DNA of 8,099 bases from Pseudanabaena sp. UBA1465 (GTDB lineage: Bacteria; Cyanobacteriota; Cyanobacteriia; Pseudanabaenales; Pseudanabaenaceae). The translations under genes were made by a program, and so were the position numbers. The stretch is taken from NCBI GenBank assembly GCA_002325645.1, contig DCSN01000067.1:23583-31681 (forward strand), written 5' to 3'. Under the pieces are notes generated by a model. That model saw nothing but the letters and a program-made list of their open reading frames with translations, searched no databases and was not told where the DNA came from. Of the stretch, positions 1 through 5,470 are shown piece after piece; positions within the stretch are counted from its first letter, which is position 1; the number at the start of each line of letters is the position of its first letter.

Positions 1-207
1 CACCACAAAAAATTTACTTCTTTAGCTTTAATTTCCTTTGCGTTTCATTGAATTTTATGAAGACAACAAAACTTCATGGGAAGATGGTAAAACCTTGTAT
101 TTGTTAATACAAATAAAAATATTTATTAGATTTTATTAGATTAATTTGAGCAATCTAATGGGATCTTGACATTTTAAACAAAAAACTTAGCGCAGAGAGT
201 TTTAGTT
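1..207. other. AT-rich intergenic leader with two small inverted repeats
   Basis: No open frame of convincing quality is present; the longest on the plus strand is a 16-codon ATG frame starting at 57. Two perfect short inverted repeats stand out: TTGTATT (95-101) with AATACAA (106-112), and ATTAGATT (135-142) with AATCTAAT (152-159). A partial direct repeat TTTATTAGA/TTTTATTAGA precedes the second. A TTGACA at 166-171 matches a -35 box, but no good -10 hexamer follows at 16-18 bp, so the promoter of the downstream small gene is not firmly placed. Confidence 0.5.
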
Positions 208-429
208 ATGTTGCACTCACTTTACTACTCCATTAGTGCGATTCAAGACGAAGTAAGACATCTACTCGAAACTGGCAGGCTGACACGAGGTCAACCCATT
301 CATACCCTTTGTCGGTTTTTTCGCGATCGCGAATGGTGTCAAATCGAGCGAGAATTAGAAGAAAATCACTATCTATTACGCGATCGCGTTTGTGATTTAT
401 TAAGTCGTGAATGTTGGCAAAGTGATTAA
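208..429 (+). CDS. DUF4327 family small protein
   Basis: A 73-residue acidic/basic helical protein with no signal peptide or membrane segment, so probably cytosolic. It matches the pattern I know for the cyanobacterial DUF4327 family: an N-terminal YSI.AI.DE block (residues 7-15), a central QPI.TLC motif (29-35), then REW..IE.ELE (41-51) and LLRDR..DLL (56-65). Length is normal for the family, about 70 residues. The function of the family is unknown. The ATG at 208 has only a weak purine-rich AGAGAG (194-199) as ribosome binding site. The gene stands alone, is followed by a small G/C hairpin, and carries two HIP1 sites (about 323 and 380). Family call is from recall of the conserved blocks, not a search. 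Confidence 0.82.
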   Translation: MLHSLYYSISAIQDEVRHLLETGRLTRGQPIHTLCRFFRDREWCQIERELEENHYLLRDRVCDLLSRECWQSD

Positions 430-443
430 TTGAGATTTTATTT

Positions 444-466
444 GGGGGCTACGCCCCCGATTCTTT
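444..466 (+). terminator. Hairpin terminator after the DUF4327 gene
   Basis: GGGGGC (444-449) pairs with GCCCCC (453-458) around a TAC loop, followed by ATTCTTT. It sits 15 bp after the stop codon. The T-run is short and interrupted, so termination strength is uncertain. Confidence 0.6.
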
Positions 467-497
467 GTCGAAGCCCTGTCAGATTTTTGGCAAATTT

Positions 498-538
498 GTA
501 TCAAATATTATTCTTTAAGATCACAAAAGTTATACAAT
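498..538 (+). promoter_or_regulatory. Candidate NtcA-type promoter for cyanophycinase
   Basis: GTA (498-500), eight bases, then TAT (509-511) matches the NtcA site GTAN8TAC with one mismatch. TACAAT (533-538) lies 21 bases further on, inside the 20-24 window expected for NtcA-activated promoters, which use TAN3T as -10. There is no TTGACA-like -35, which also fits that class. A competing reading of the same bases is the small palindrome ATTTG-TAT-CAAAT (494-506). Nitrogen control is inference from spacing and from the role of the downstream gene. Confidence 0.4.
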
Positions 539-597
539 CTAGCTGTGTCTAGCCATGTTGCTAGCCGCGTAATCATCAATGGAGGTAATTAAAACCA

Positions 598-1536
598 TTG
601 GGGAGTAAGCAGAAGCAAAAAATGAGTCAAGGCGTTAACCTAATTGACCGCCTCAAGAAATTTGTTGACCAATCTGCTAATATGCTGAATTTAGATGAAG
701 ATGTGGCAATAGAAAGGGGCATGACGCAAATTATTAAGTCGGCGGTAATGGTAATTGGTGGTGGAGAGGATAAAGTCCAAGACCGCAAGATTCTCAAAGC
801 CTTTGTAGAAAGTTCTGGCGGATCGCAAGCTCGCATTGCCATAATTCCTTGTGCTTCGAGAGAGCCAGATATTATTGGACGAATTTATCATGACATTTTT
901 ACTGATCTCGGTGCAAGTGCTATTGAGGTATTAGATATTCGTGAGCGTCCTCATTACGACTATCCTGCTGCCGAAGCCTTAGTAGATCGGTTTACAGGTG
1001 TGTTCATGACGGGTGGCGATCAACTGCGCCTATGCGGCTTAATTGCCGACACACCCTTTGCGATCACGATCGCTAAACGAATTACCGAAAAACGTTTAGT
1101 TCTCGCTGGTACAAGTGCTGGTGCGGCGGCAATGGGCTATCACATGATTTCGGGTGGTAGTAGTGGCGAGTCACCCCATAAGGAACTGGTCAATATGAGT
1201 ACGGGCTTGAATATTTTGCCTGAAATTATTGTCGATCAGCATTTCCATAATCGTAATCGGATGGCACGTCTAATGACAGCGATCGCCGCCCATCCCGATA
1301 AAATCGGTATTGGCATCGACGAAGATACTGTCGCTATCTTTGAGCCAAATAACACCATGCGCGTGTTGGGGCGTGGTACTGTCACCGTCGTTGATCCTGG
1401 GGAAATATCCTACAGCAATCAACTATGGGTCAGTGGGTCAGCACCTTTGACCATCCATAATCTGCGCGTACATATTCTCGCCGCAGGTTGTAAATATCAT
1501 TTACTCAAACGGATTCCGATTAGTCCATCAGTCTAA
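598..1536 (+). CDS. cphB: Cyanophycinase (peptidase S51 family)
   Basis: Exo-acting serine-type peptidase that splits cyanophycin, the arginine/aspartate storage polymer, into beta-Asp-Arg dipeptides in the cytoplasm. With the start at 598 there are 312 residues. The nucleophile Ser173 lies in GTSAGA (171-176), DQHFHNRNRMARL (213-225) carries the conserved Asp-Gln-His, and MTGGDQLRLCG (137-147) is diagnostic. From Met42 onward the protein is 271 residues and runs almost colinear with Synechocystis CphB as I recall it (Ser132 plus 41). The N-terminus is therefore about 41 residues longer than usual. I kept the TTG at 598 because GGAGGT (581-586) precedes it by 11 bases; ATG at 622, 682 or 721 are alternatives and none has a better ribosome site. 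It is convergent with the stomatin-like gene. No cyanophycin synthetase is in the window. Confidence 0.95.
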   Translation: MGSKQKQKMSQGVNLIDRLKKFVDQSANMLNLDEDVAIERGMTQIIKSAVMVIGGGEDKVQDRKILKAFVESSGGSQARIAIIPCASREPDIIGRIYHDIFTDLGASAIEVLDIRERPHYDYPAAEALVDRFTGVFMTGGDQLRLCGLIADTPFAITIAKRITEKRLVLAGTSAGAAAMGYHMISGGSSGESPHKELVNMSTGLNILPEIIVDQHFHNRNRMARLMTAIAAHPDKIGIGIDEDTVAIFEPNNTMRVLGRGTVTVVDPGEISYSNQLWVSGSAPLTIHNLRVHILAAGCKYHLLKRIPISPSV

Positions 1537-1570
1537 TAAAAAAGGCTCGCTTCGCGAGCCTTTTTTATTA
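1534..1570. terminator. Symmetric bidirectional terminator containing both stop codons
   Basis: A perfect 17-bp inverted repeat (arms 1534-1550 and 1554-1570, loop TTC) has A6 on the left and T6 on the right, so it works as an intrinsic terminator on either strand. The left arm starts with the TAA of cyanophycinase (1534-1536), and the right arm ends with the complement of the TAA of the stomatin-like gene (1568-1570). The convergent genes thus share one terminator with no spare bases. Confidence 0.92.
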
Positions 1571-2536
1571 TTTAGTCCAATCTCCCGTTTCTGGGACATC
1601 AACAATTGATTTCAAACCTTCGATGGTAGAAGGTAGCGATCGCGGATCCATAAATAGCACTTTGCTGCTACCACTCGAACCAATGGTTGTACCCATCGAA
1701 ATATAGCTTTGAGCTAACAAAAATTGCAGTGCTTCCTGAGATTGAGGATTGCCCTTCATTGACTGCAATAGTACTTGCATCGCCTGAGATGTACCTTGTG
1801 CTTTTAGGACTTGCTCTTGACGCTCCGCCTCAGCACGCAAAATCCGTGATTGCTTTTGTCCCTCAGCTTCTAGAATTGCTGACTTCTGTGAAGCTTCAGC
1901 ATTTAGTAACTGCGATTCAGCTAAACCCTTCGCCTGATTAACAGCAGCTTCGCGCTCACCTTCAGAATTGAGAATAGCTGCCCTTTTTCGGCGCTCCGCC
2001 GTCATTTGCATTTCCATAGCTTCCTGCACAGCTTTAGCAGGCAAGATGTCGCGCAACTCTACCCTTGTTACCTTCACGCCCCAAGGATCGGTGGCATCAT
2101 CTAAGTCTCGCAACAAAACTTCATTAATTTTGTTTCTCGCCGTGAAGGTTTCGTCAAGCTCTAGACTACCTAGTTCGGCACGAATCTGAGTCAAGACGAT
2201 ATTTGCCATCGCTTGACGTAAATTTTCCACACGATAAAAGGCTTTTTCCATGTCAACGATACGCCAATAAATAACCGCATCGGCGGTAATTGACACATTA
2301 TCGCGAGTAATACATTGTTGCGGCGGAATATCTAACACCTGCTCCTTAATTGAGCCTTTATAGCTGACCGCATCAATAAAAGGCACGATGAAGTGGGGGC
2401 CAGCAGGAAGTTTACGTTTGTATTTACCAAAGGATGCAACCAGCGCTTCTTCGCCTTGGTTCACAATTTTAAAAGATTTACTGCCGATGCCAAAAAAGAC
2501 ACCCGCACCGATCGCAAAGCTAATTAATAAGTCCAT
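1568..2536 (-). CDS. Stomatin-like SPFH/Band 7 membrane protein
   Basis: 322 residues with the layout of bacterial stomatin/QmcA-type proteins. A short N-terminal hydrophobic segment (residues 3-18) anchors the protein. An SPFH domain follows (about 22-180) with the family's GPHFIVPFID (46-55), an AEL segment (120-122) and the LRDILPAKAVQEAMEMQM block (161-178). An Ala/Glu-rich coiled coil spans about 178-250, and a Ser/Gly-containing tail ends the protein. These proteins oligomerise into large membrane scaffolds that organise microdomains and often modulate proteases. Length fits the cyanobacterial slr1128-type members I know. The ATG at 2536 has no clear Shine-Dalgarno. No NfeD partner gene is adjacent. 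It could also be called HflC/HflK-like, but the lack of a long periplasmic-type N-terminus favours stomatin. Confidence 0.92.
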   Translation of the reverse strand: MDLLISFAIGAGVFFGIGSKSFKIVNQGEEALVASFGKYKRKLPAGPHFIVPFIDAVSYKGSIKEQVLDIPPQQCITRDNVSITADAVIYWRIVDMEKAFYRVENLRQAMANIVLTQIRAELGSLELDETFTARNKINEVLLRDLDDATDPWGVKVTRVELRDILPAKAVQEAMEMQMTAERRKRAAILNSEGEREAAVNQAKGLAESQLLNAEASQKSAILEAEGQKQSRILRAEAERQEQVLKAQGTSQAMQVLLQSMKGNPQSQEALQFLLAQSYISMGTTIGSSGSSKVLFMDPRSLPSTIEGLKSIVDVPETGDWTK

Positions 2537-2570
2537 AATATTTTTCCATCGCTATTTGAACTCTCGTTAT

Positions 2571-2605
2571 TGACTACTCTCAGCGAGTCATCGCGACTGA
2601 GATTC
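2571..2605 (+). repeat. Inverted repeat, left arm
   Basis: Starts TGAC-T-ACTCTCAGCG and ends GCGACTGAGATTC. The same blocks occur in reverse orientation at 2979-3010, without the extra T and with a different 5-7 base centre. Each arm can itself fold (CTCAG at one end, CTGAG at the other). The two arms bound about 440 bp, as terminal repeats of a small non-autonomous element would, but I found no target-site duplication outside them. Confidence 0.6.
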
Positions 2606-2759
2606 CAAGAATCACAAAAATAATACCGATACGCGAGAAGCTCTGCACTTTAGTACTGAGAGGTAAGCGAACGGCGGTTTCAACCGCCGCCTTCTTTCTA
2701 ATTATGATATAACCAGGCAATAAGTAAGAACAACTATCTGCGTGTTGAAACAATATCAA
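2580..2759 (-). CDS. Possible 59-residue membrane peptide, or 3' end of a broken gene
   Basis: The minus frame is open from 2792 to the TGA at 2580-2582 (70 codons). A TTG at 2757-2759 preceded by AGGAG (complement of 2769-2773) at 9 bases would give 59 residues. The C-terminal half reads RLPLSTKVQSFSR (31-43), then a hydrophobic GIIFVILGISVAM (45-57) and a closing TR: a basic segment then a short membrane helix. It ends 43 bp before the stomatin-like gene on the same strand, so co-transcription is possible. Its last codons lie inside the left repeat arm. There is no family I recognise and no ATG; it may be the tail of a gene disrupted by frameshift. Confidence 0.3.
   Translation of the reverse strand: MILFQHADSCSYLLPGYIIIRKKAAVETAVRLPLSTKVQSFSRIGIIFVILGISVAMTR
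2672..2689. repeat. GC-rich perfect palindrome
   Basis: CGGCGGTT (2672-2679) and AACCGCCG (2682-2689) form an 8-bp stem with a TC centre. On the plus strand it is followed by CCTTCTTTC, so it could act as a weak terminator, yet no plus-strand gene ends just upstream. It lies within the minus-strand frame described at 2580-2792. Confidence 0.5.
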
Positions 2760-2961
2760 AAGGTGTAACTCCTGATTGAGCTTCGCCTCGACTTAATCGT
2801 AGTCTGGTTAAATAAGTAACAGTGAATTGTTGAGCGTACCTAACTGGCTCGGTGATGGACTCTGAAAATATAAAAAAAATAAAAGTAAGCGCAATTGCAA
2901 TACTTCTCGTACTAGTAGTTGTTTTGAGCGTGTAGAGGCGATTTGTCAGCGCCTTTAAGAC
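2734..2961 (-). pseudogene. Protein-like frame without a start; likely gene remnant
   Basis: The minus frame is open for 75 codons and ends at the stop 2734-2736, but has no ATG or GTG at its head. It reads as a basic segment, a hydrophobic stretch (IAIALTFIFFIF) and then a well-mixed soluble tail ending GVTPFDIVSTRR. It overlaps the 2580-2792 frame, which is in another register, so the two could be halves of one gene separated by an indel. I do not recognise the product. A/T bias around 2870-2884 explains part of the hydrophobic run, so some of the signal may be compositional. Confidence 0.3.
2855..2935 (+). CDS. Candidate 26-residue single-pass membrane peptide
   Basis: ATG at 2855 opens a 26-codon frame: MDSENIKKIK, a charged lysine-rich start, then an uninterrupted hydrophobic helix (residues 11-26, almost only A, I, L, V). 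This charged-then-hydrophobic layout is typical of tiny membrane proteins. The stop TAG is followed at once by AGGCG (2936-2940), pairing with CGCCT (2950-2954), then TTT, a modest terminator. Against it: no convincing ribosome binding site, and the minus frame over the same bases is also open. Confidence 0.25.
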   Translation: MDSENIKKIKVSAIAILLVLVVVLSV

Positions 2962-2978
2962 TTAAATTATGGTCTTAA

Positions 2979-3010
2979 GAATCTCAGTCGCTTCAGCGCT
3001 GAGAGTGTCA
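2979..3010 (-). repeat. Inverted repeat, right arm
   Basis: Reverse-oriented partner of 2571-2605, sharing TGAC, ACTCTCAGCG and GCGACTGAGATTC. Read on the minus strand it folds as CTCAGCGC-TGAA-GCG-A-CTGAG and is followed by ATTCTT. It lies about 30 bp beyond the stop of the minus-strand regulator gene and might also serve as its terminator. Confidence 0.55.
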
Positions 3011-3041
3011 AAAAATTAGCTGATCGCCTTAAAAATAACAA

Positions 3042-4286
3042 TTAACTATCAAGGGCGATCGCTTTCTCGATCGCTAACTTTTCATTCAGACGGGTTTGAT
3101 AGGCTTGCAACTCTTTGCCCTTAATGCCGCTAATGATGCAAAAACTATCCGCATCAATGCCCCGCGCTAACATTTCGACACACCAAGTATGTCTTGCTTG
3201 AGTAATTGACAAAGAAGACCCATCCAGATTGCAATAGGGTTGAGTCCAGCGCTCCCACATTTGTTCGATTTCTTCTAAGGTTAAAGGCTTGCGATCGCCA
3301 CTAATAAACATTGCTTCAATGTGATCATTATTTGGCACATCTTTAAGTTCATGCTTGCGGGCTTTTAGATAGGCACTAAGAGGATTATTAGTTGCCGAGC
3401 CATAACGGTGACCGAGAATTTTTTGATTGAGGGGAACTGACCGCACCTGATCCGCCACATCTTTAGTGCGTAAAATACCGTGATTTGCTTGAATTTGATA
3501 ATCCTTAAGGCATAATCTCGTCATATCAAGCGCCGTTATGCCTGCCCCAAATAATAAATAGGCGATCGCATAGTCCTTTGCCCCACACTTTTTTGCCTGC
3601 AACAAAATTTCGCGCACCGTCTCCGCAGGAATATCCATAATTGGATGGGCAGGTGTGAGGGGACTCACCTCTTGGATAAACATATCGACCAGAGTATTGA
3701 CAAAATCATCGCGATCGCGCCAAATCGCCTGTACATCACTGGTTAATGTGATCACGGCATAACCCAAAATGCAGGTATTTAACAAATTAGCCAGCTTAAT
3801 CGGCGGCAAAGTATATTGCAACCGTGAATTAGCTAACACATCAGCAATCGCTGTGGCGATCGTTTGATTTACCTGATTAATTCCTTGGGCAAGGGCTTGA
3901 CGACTCTCCAAAGGATATTGCCCCGCCTCACCCACCAGCGATCGCACCAACTCAGGCACACTTTCGAGCGCCCGCAAAGAACTCTGGATATAATATTTAA
4001 GGAATCGCCGCAAATCGCTTTGACTAGAAATATCGGACACCATCAAAGACTCCCCTACTTGAGCCAGTATCAAATATTTTTGCAAACATTCTTGCAATAC
4101 CGCTAACAATAAACCATGCTTATTACCAAAATGGCGAAATAGAGTTACTTCATTGACCTGAGCAAAGTCAGCGATTTGGCGAGTAGTGGTCTCGGTAATT
4201 CCTTTACTAGCAAACAGTTCTAGGGCTGTGTTGACTATCCGTTGGCGAGTAGGAATCCGAGATACAGACATGGGAGCATGTACCAT
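3042..4286 (-). CDS. TetR-type regulator fused to a degenerate tyrosine-recombinase domain
   Basis: Transcriptional repressor, divergent from the desaturase gene it probably controls. Numbered from the ATG at 4271 (409 residues): a TetR helix-turn-helix spans about 8-55 (TTTRQIADFAQVNEVTLFRHF, 28-48), followed by an all-helical ligand/dimer region to about 205. Residues 214-395 resemble the catalytic part of phage-type integrases. GAGITALDMTRLCLKDY (242-258) aligns with the first-arginine box, but Thr246 replaces the arginine. TK..ADQVRSVPL (269-281) keeps Lys270, and ITQARHTW (356-363) keeps Arg360 but has Thr357 for His. SGI (381-383) has Ile where His is expected, and Tyr391 sits near the nucleophile position. 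Most TetR proteins are only about 200 residues. The frame can start at TTG 4301, but that lies in a palindromic operator, so ATG 4286 or 4271 is more likely; none has a good ribosome site. HIP1 sites pepper the gene, so it is not a recent import. Confidence 0.85.
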   Translation of the reverse strand: MVHAPMSVSRIPTRQRIVNTALELFASKGITETTTRQIADFAQVNEVTLFRHFGNKHGLLLAVLQECLQKYLILAQVGESLMVSDISSQSDLRRFLKYYIQSSLRALESVPELVRSLVGEAGQYPLESRQALAQGINQVNQTIATAIADVLANSRLQYTLPPIKLANLLNTCILGYAVITLTSDVQAIWRDRDDFVNTLVDMFIQEVSPLTPAHPIMDIPAETVREILLQAKKCGAKDYAIAYLLFGAGITALDMTRLCLKDYQIQANHGILRTKDVADQVRSVPLNQKILGHRYGSATNNPLSAYLKARKHELKDVPNNDHIEAMFISGDRKPLTLEEIEQMWERWTQPYCNLDGSSLSITQARHTWCVEMLARGIDADSFCIISGIKGKELQAYQTRLNEKLAIEKAIALDS

Positions 4287-4296
4287 TGAGATGATT

Positions 4297-4313
4297 TGCA
4301 AGTGATACTTGCA
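4297..4313. promoter_or_regulatory. Operator 1 (17-bp palindrome) of the tetR-desC intergenic region
   Basis: TGCAAGT-GAT-ACTTGCA is perfect, with 7-bp arms. It lies just upstream of the regulator's ATG candidates and overlaps a -35-like TTGCAT (4309-4314) for the rightward gene. Size and symmetry suit a TetR dimer. Binding by the adjacent regulator is inference. Confidence 0.8.
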
Positions 4314-4338
4314 TTATTACTTAAAAAACAGTTAGACT
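4309..4338 (+). promoter_or_regulatory. Putative desC promoter
   Basis: TTGCAT (4309-4314) and TAGACT (4333-4338), spacer 18, make a passable sigma-70-type promoter. The -35 overlaps operator 1, and operator 2 begins just after the expected transcript start. A second -10 candidate is the TATATA run at 4339-4344. The leftward promoter for the regulator may use TAATAA (complement of 4314-4319) as its -10. Confidence 0.4.
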
Positions 4339-4348
4339 TATATATAAC

Positions 4349-4365
4349 TGTAAGTGATACTTGCA
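4349..4365. promoter_or_regulatory. Operator 2 (17-bp palindrome) of the tetR-desC intergenic region
   Basis: TGTAAGT-GAT-ACTTGCA is identical to operator 1 except for one base. Centres are 52 bp apart (4305 and 4357), about five helical turns, so both sites face the same side of the DNA. It lies 31 bp before the desaturase ATG at 4396. Confidence 0.8.
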
Positions 4366-4395
4366 TCTCCTCACCACCCCTTAAGTTGTTATTTC

Positions 4396-5259
4396 ATGAC
4401 CGCCACTACTGAAGCCACATCAACTGAACAAAAACTGAACTGGACAAGTGTTATCTTCTTCAGTGTTTTTCATATCGCTGCTTTAGCTGCCCCTTTCTAC
4501 TTTTCATGGCAAGCTGTAATCCTGACAGTATTCCTGCACTGGTTCCTTGGCAGCATCGGTATCACCCTCGGATATCACCGCTTACTTAGCCATCGCAGCT
4601 TTCAAGTACCTCAATGGTTGGAACGGATTATTGCCACCGTTGGCGCATTAGCCCTACAAGGTGGCCCTGTATTCTGGGTGGGTGGACATCGCCAGCATCA
4701 CGGCTTTACAGAAGACAATCAAAAAGACCCATATTCGGCAAACAAGGGTTTTTGGTGGAGCCACATGATGTGGATCATGTACTCCAAGCCTGAGCATTTT
4801 GATCCTAATAACTACAACAAATTTGCTCCAGACCTAGCGAATGATCCTTACTACCGTTTTCTAGATCGCTACTTTGTCCTATTGCAAATTCCCTTCGCCG
4901 CCTTGATCTATCTCCTTGGCGAAAAAGTTTTCTCTGGCTTAGGTATGTCATTCTTGGTCTATGGCGTAGCCGTACGTTCAGTATTTCTATGGCATAGCAC
5001 TTGGTTGATCAACTCCGCCTGTCACAAATGGGGCTACAAAAACTTTAGTGAAGTTGCCGACCATTCCACCAATCTTTGGTGGGCCGCGATTTTGACTTAC
5101 GGCGAAGGCTGGCACAACAATCACCATGCTTATCCTAAGTGCGCCCGTTCTGGGATGAAATGGTGGGAAATTGATCCAACTTGGGGTGTGATTAATTTAC
5201 TCCAAGTGCTGGGATTAGCCAAAAAAGTTTATATCGCTGAACCTTGGCAAGCTAAGTAA
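4396..5259 (+). CDS. desC: Delta-9 acyl-lipid desaturase (DesC type)
   Basis: Membrane di-iron desaturase that puts the first double bond at C9 of acyl chains on membrane lipids, using ferredoxin electrons in cyanobacteria. The 287 residues carry all three histidine boxes: HRLLSH (61-66), HRQHH (98-102) and HNNHH (240-244), plus WHSTWLINSACH (199-210). Hydrophobic segments lie at about 17-52, 157-175 and 180-200, giving the usual membrane hairpins with the boxes on one face. Length fits DesC. I chose the ATG at 4396: the longer in-frame GTG at 4354 lies inside operator 2 and would add 14 residues unlike a desaturase N-terminus. Divergent from the TetR fusion gene; the twin operators suggest repression by it. 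Lipid or fatty-acid sensing would be logical but is inferred. Delta-9 specificity rests on overall similarity. Confidence 0.94.
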   Translation: MTATTEATSTEQKLNWTSVIFFSVFHIAALAAPFYFSWQAVILTVFLHWFLGSIGITLGYHRLLSHRSFQVPQWLERIIATVGALALQGGPVFWVGGHRQHHGFTEDNQKDPYSANKGFWWSHMMWIMYSKPEHFDPNNYNKFAPDLANDPYYRFLDRYFVLLQIPFAALIYLLGEKVFSGLGMSFLVYGVAVRSVFLWHSTWLINSACHKWGYKNFSEVADHSTNLWWAAILTYGEGWHNNHHAYPKCARSGMKWWEIDPTWGVINLLQVLGLAKKVYIAEPWQAK

Positions 5260-5269
5260 AAATTTAACC

Positions 5270-5302
5270 AAAATAAGGGGTGCAGAGCGCCCTTTATTTT
5301 TT
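5270..5302 (+). terminator. Terminator of desC
   Basis: Arms 5270-5283 and 5287-5300 form a 14-bp stem with two G-T wobbles and an AGA loop, ending in T6. It begins 10 bp after the stop codon. The apex GC-AGA-GC is shared with the terminator at 7795-7839. Confidence 0.9.
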
Positions 5303-5313
5303 GCTTGAAAAGT

Positions 5314-5358
5314 GAATAATTAGAGGTACGCGGTGCAGCCGCACACCTCTAATTATTC
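5314..5358. repeat. 45-bp intergenic palindrome
   Basis: A perfect 14-bp stem (5314-5327 with 5345-5358), a symmetric AC/AC internal bulge, then GCGG (5330-5333) with CCGC (5339-5342) around TGCAG. It follows the desC terminator and has no T-run, so it is a second structure rather than a simple terminator. It may be a back-up terminator, an RNA-stability hairpin or a small repeat element. Confidence 0.75.
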
Positions 5359-5379
5359 GCTGGAAAGGGAGTATCTTTT

Positions 5380-5407
5380 TTGGCAATGTGGCAAAAATGG
5401 ATACATT
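5380..5407 (+). promoter_or_regulatory. Putative promoter of the GNAT gene
   Basis: TTGGCA (5380-5385) and TACATT (5402-5407) with a 16-bp spacer. Downstream, TGTCAA (5424-5429) and TTGACA (5434-5439) form a 6-bp inverted repeat with a CCTT centre in the leader, possibly an operator. Confidence 0.4.
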
Positions 5408-5470
5408 GATGGGATCACCAATGTGTCAACCTTTTGACAAATAGGTTAATCAAATCGGGAAGTCAGACAT

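Larger units (their letters stand above)
2537..3041. other. 505-bp stretch without a standard gene; decayed coding DNA and repeats
   Basis: This interval separates two minus-strand genes. It holds, from left to right: one arm of an inverted repeat (2571-2605), a GC-rich palindrome (2672-2689), two overlapping minus-strand frames that read like protein but lack ATG starts (2580-2792 and 2734-2961), a possible 26-codon plus-strand peptide gene (2855-2935), a hairpin TTAAGAC/GTCTTAA (2955-2961, 2972-2978) and the second repeat arm (2979-3010). I see no tRNA, no intact transposase and no clear riboswitch. Each piece is listed separately. Confidence 0.6.

Noticed and set aside
1687..2573. Plus-strand frames opposite the stomatin-like gene
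   Set aside because: All are shadows of the Ala/Glu-rich coiled coil and SPFH domain on the other strand.
3864..4106. 80-codon plus-strand frame inside the TetR gene
   Set aside because: Antisense shadow with no ribosome site or known motif.
3042..4286. Regulator as an active integrase of a mobile element
   Set aside because: Active-site residues are replaced, no attachment sites or cargo are seen, and HIP1 density equals that of the neighbours.
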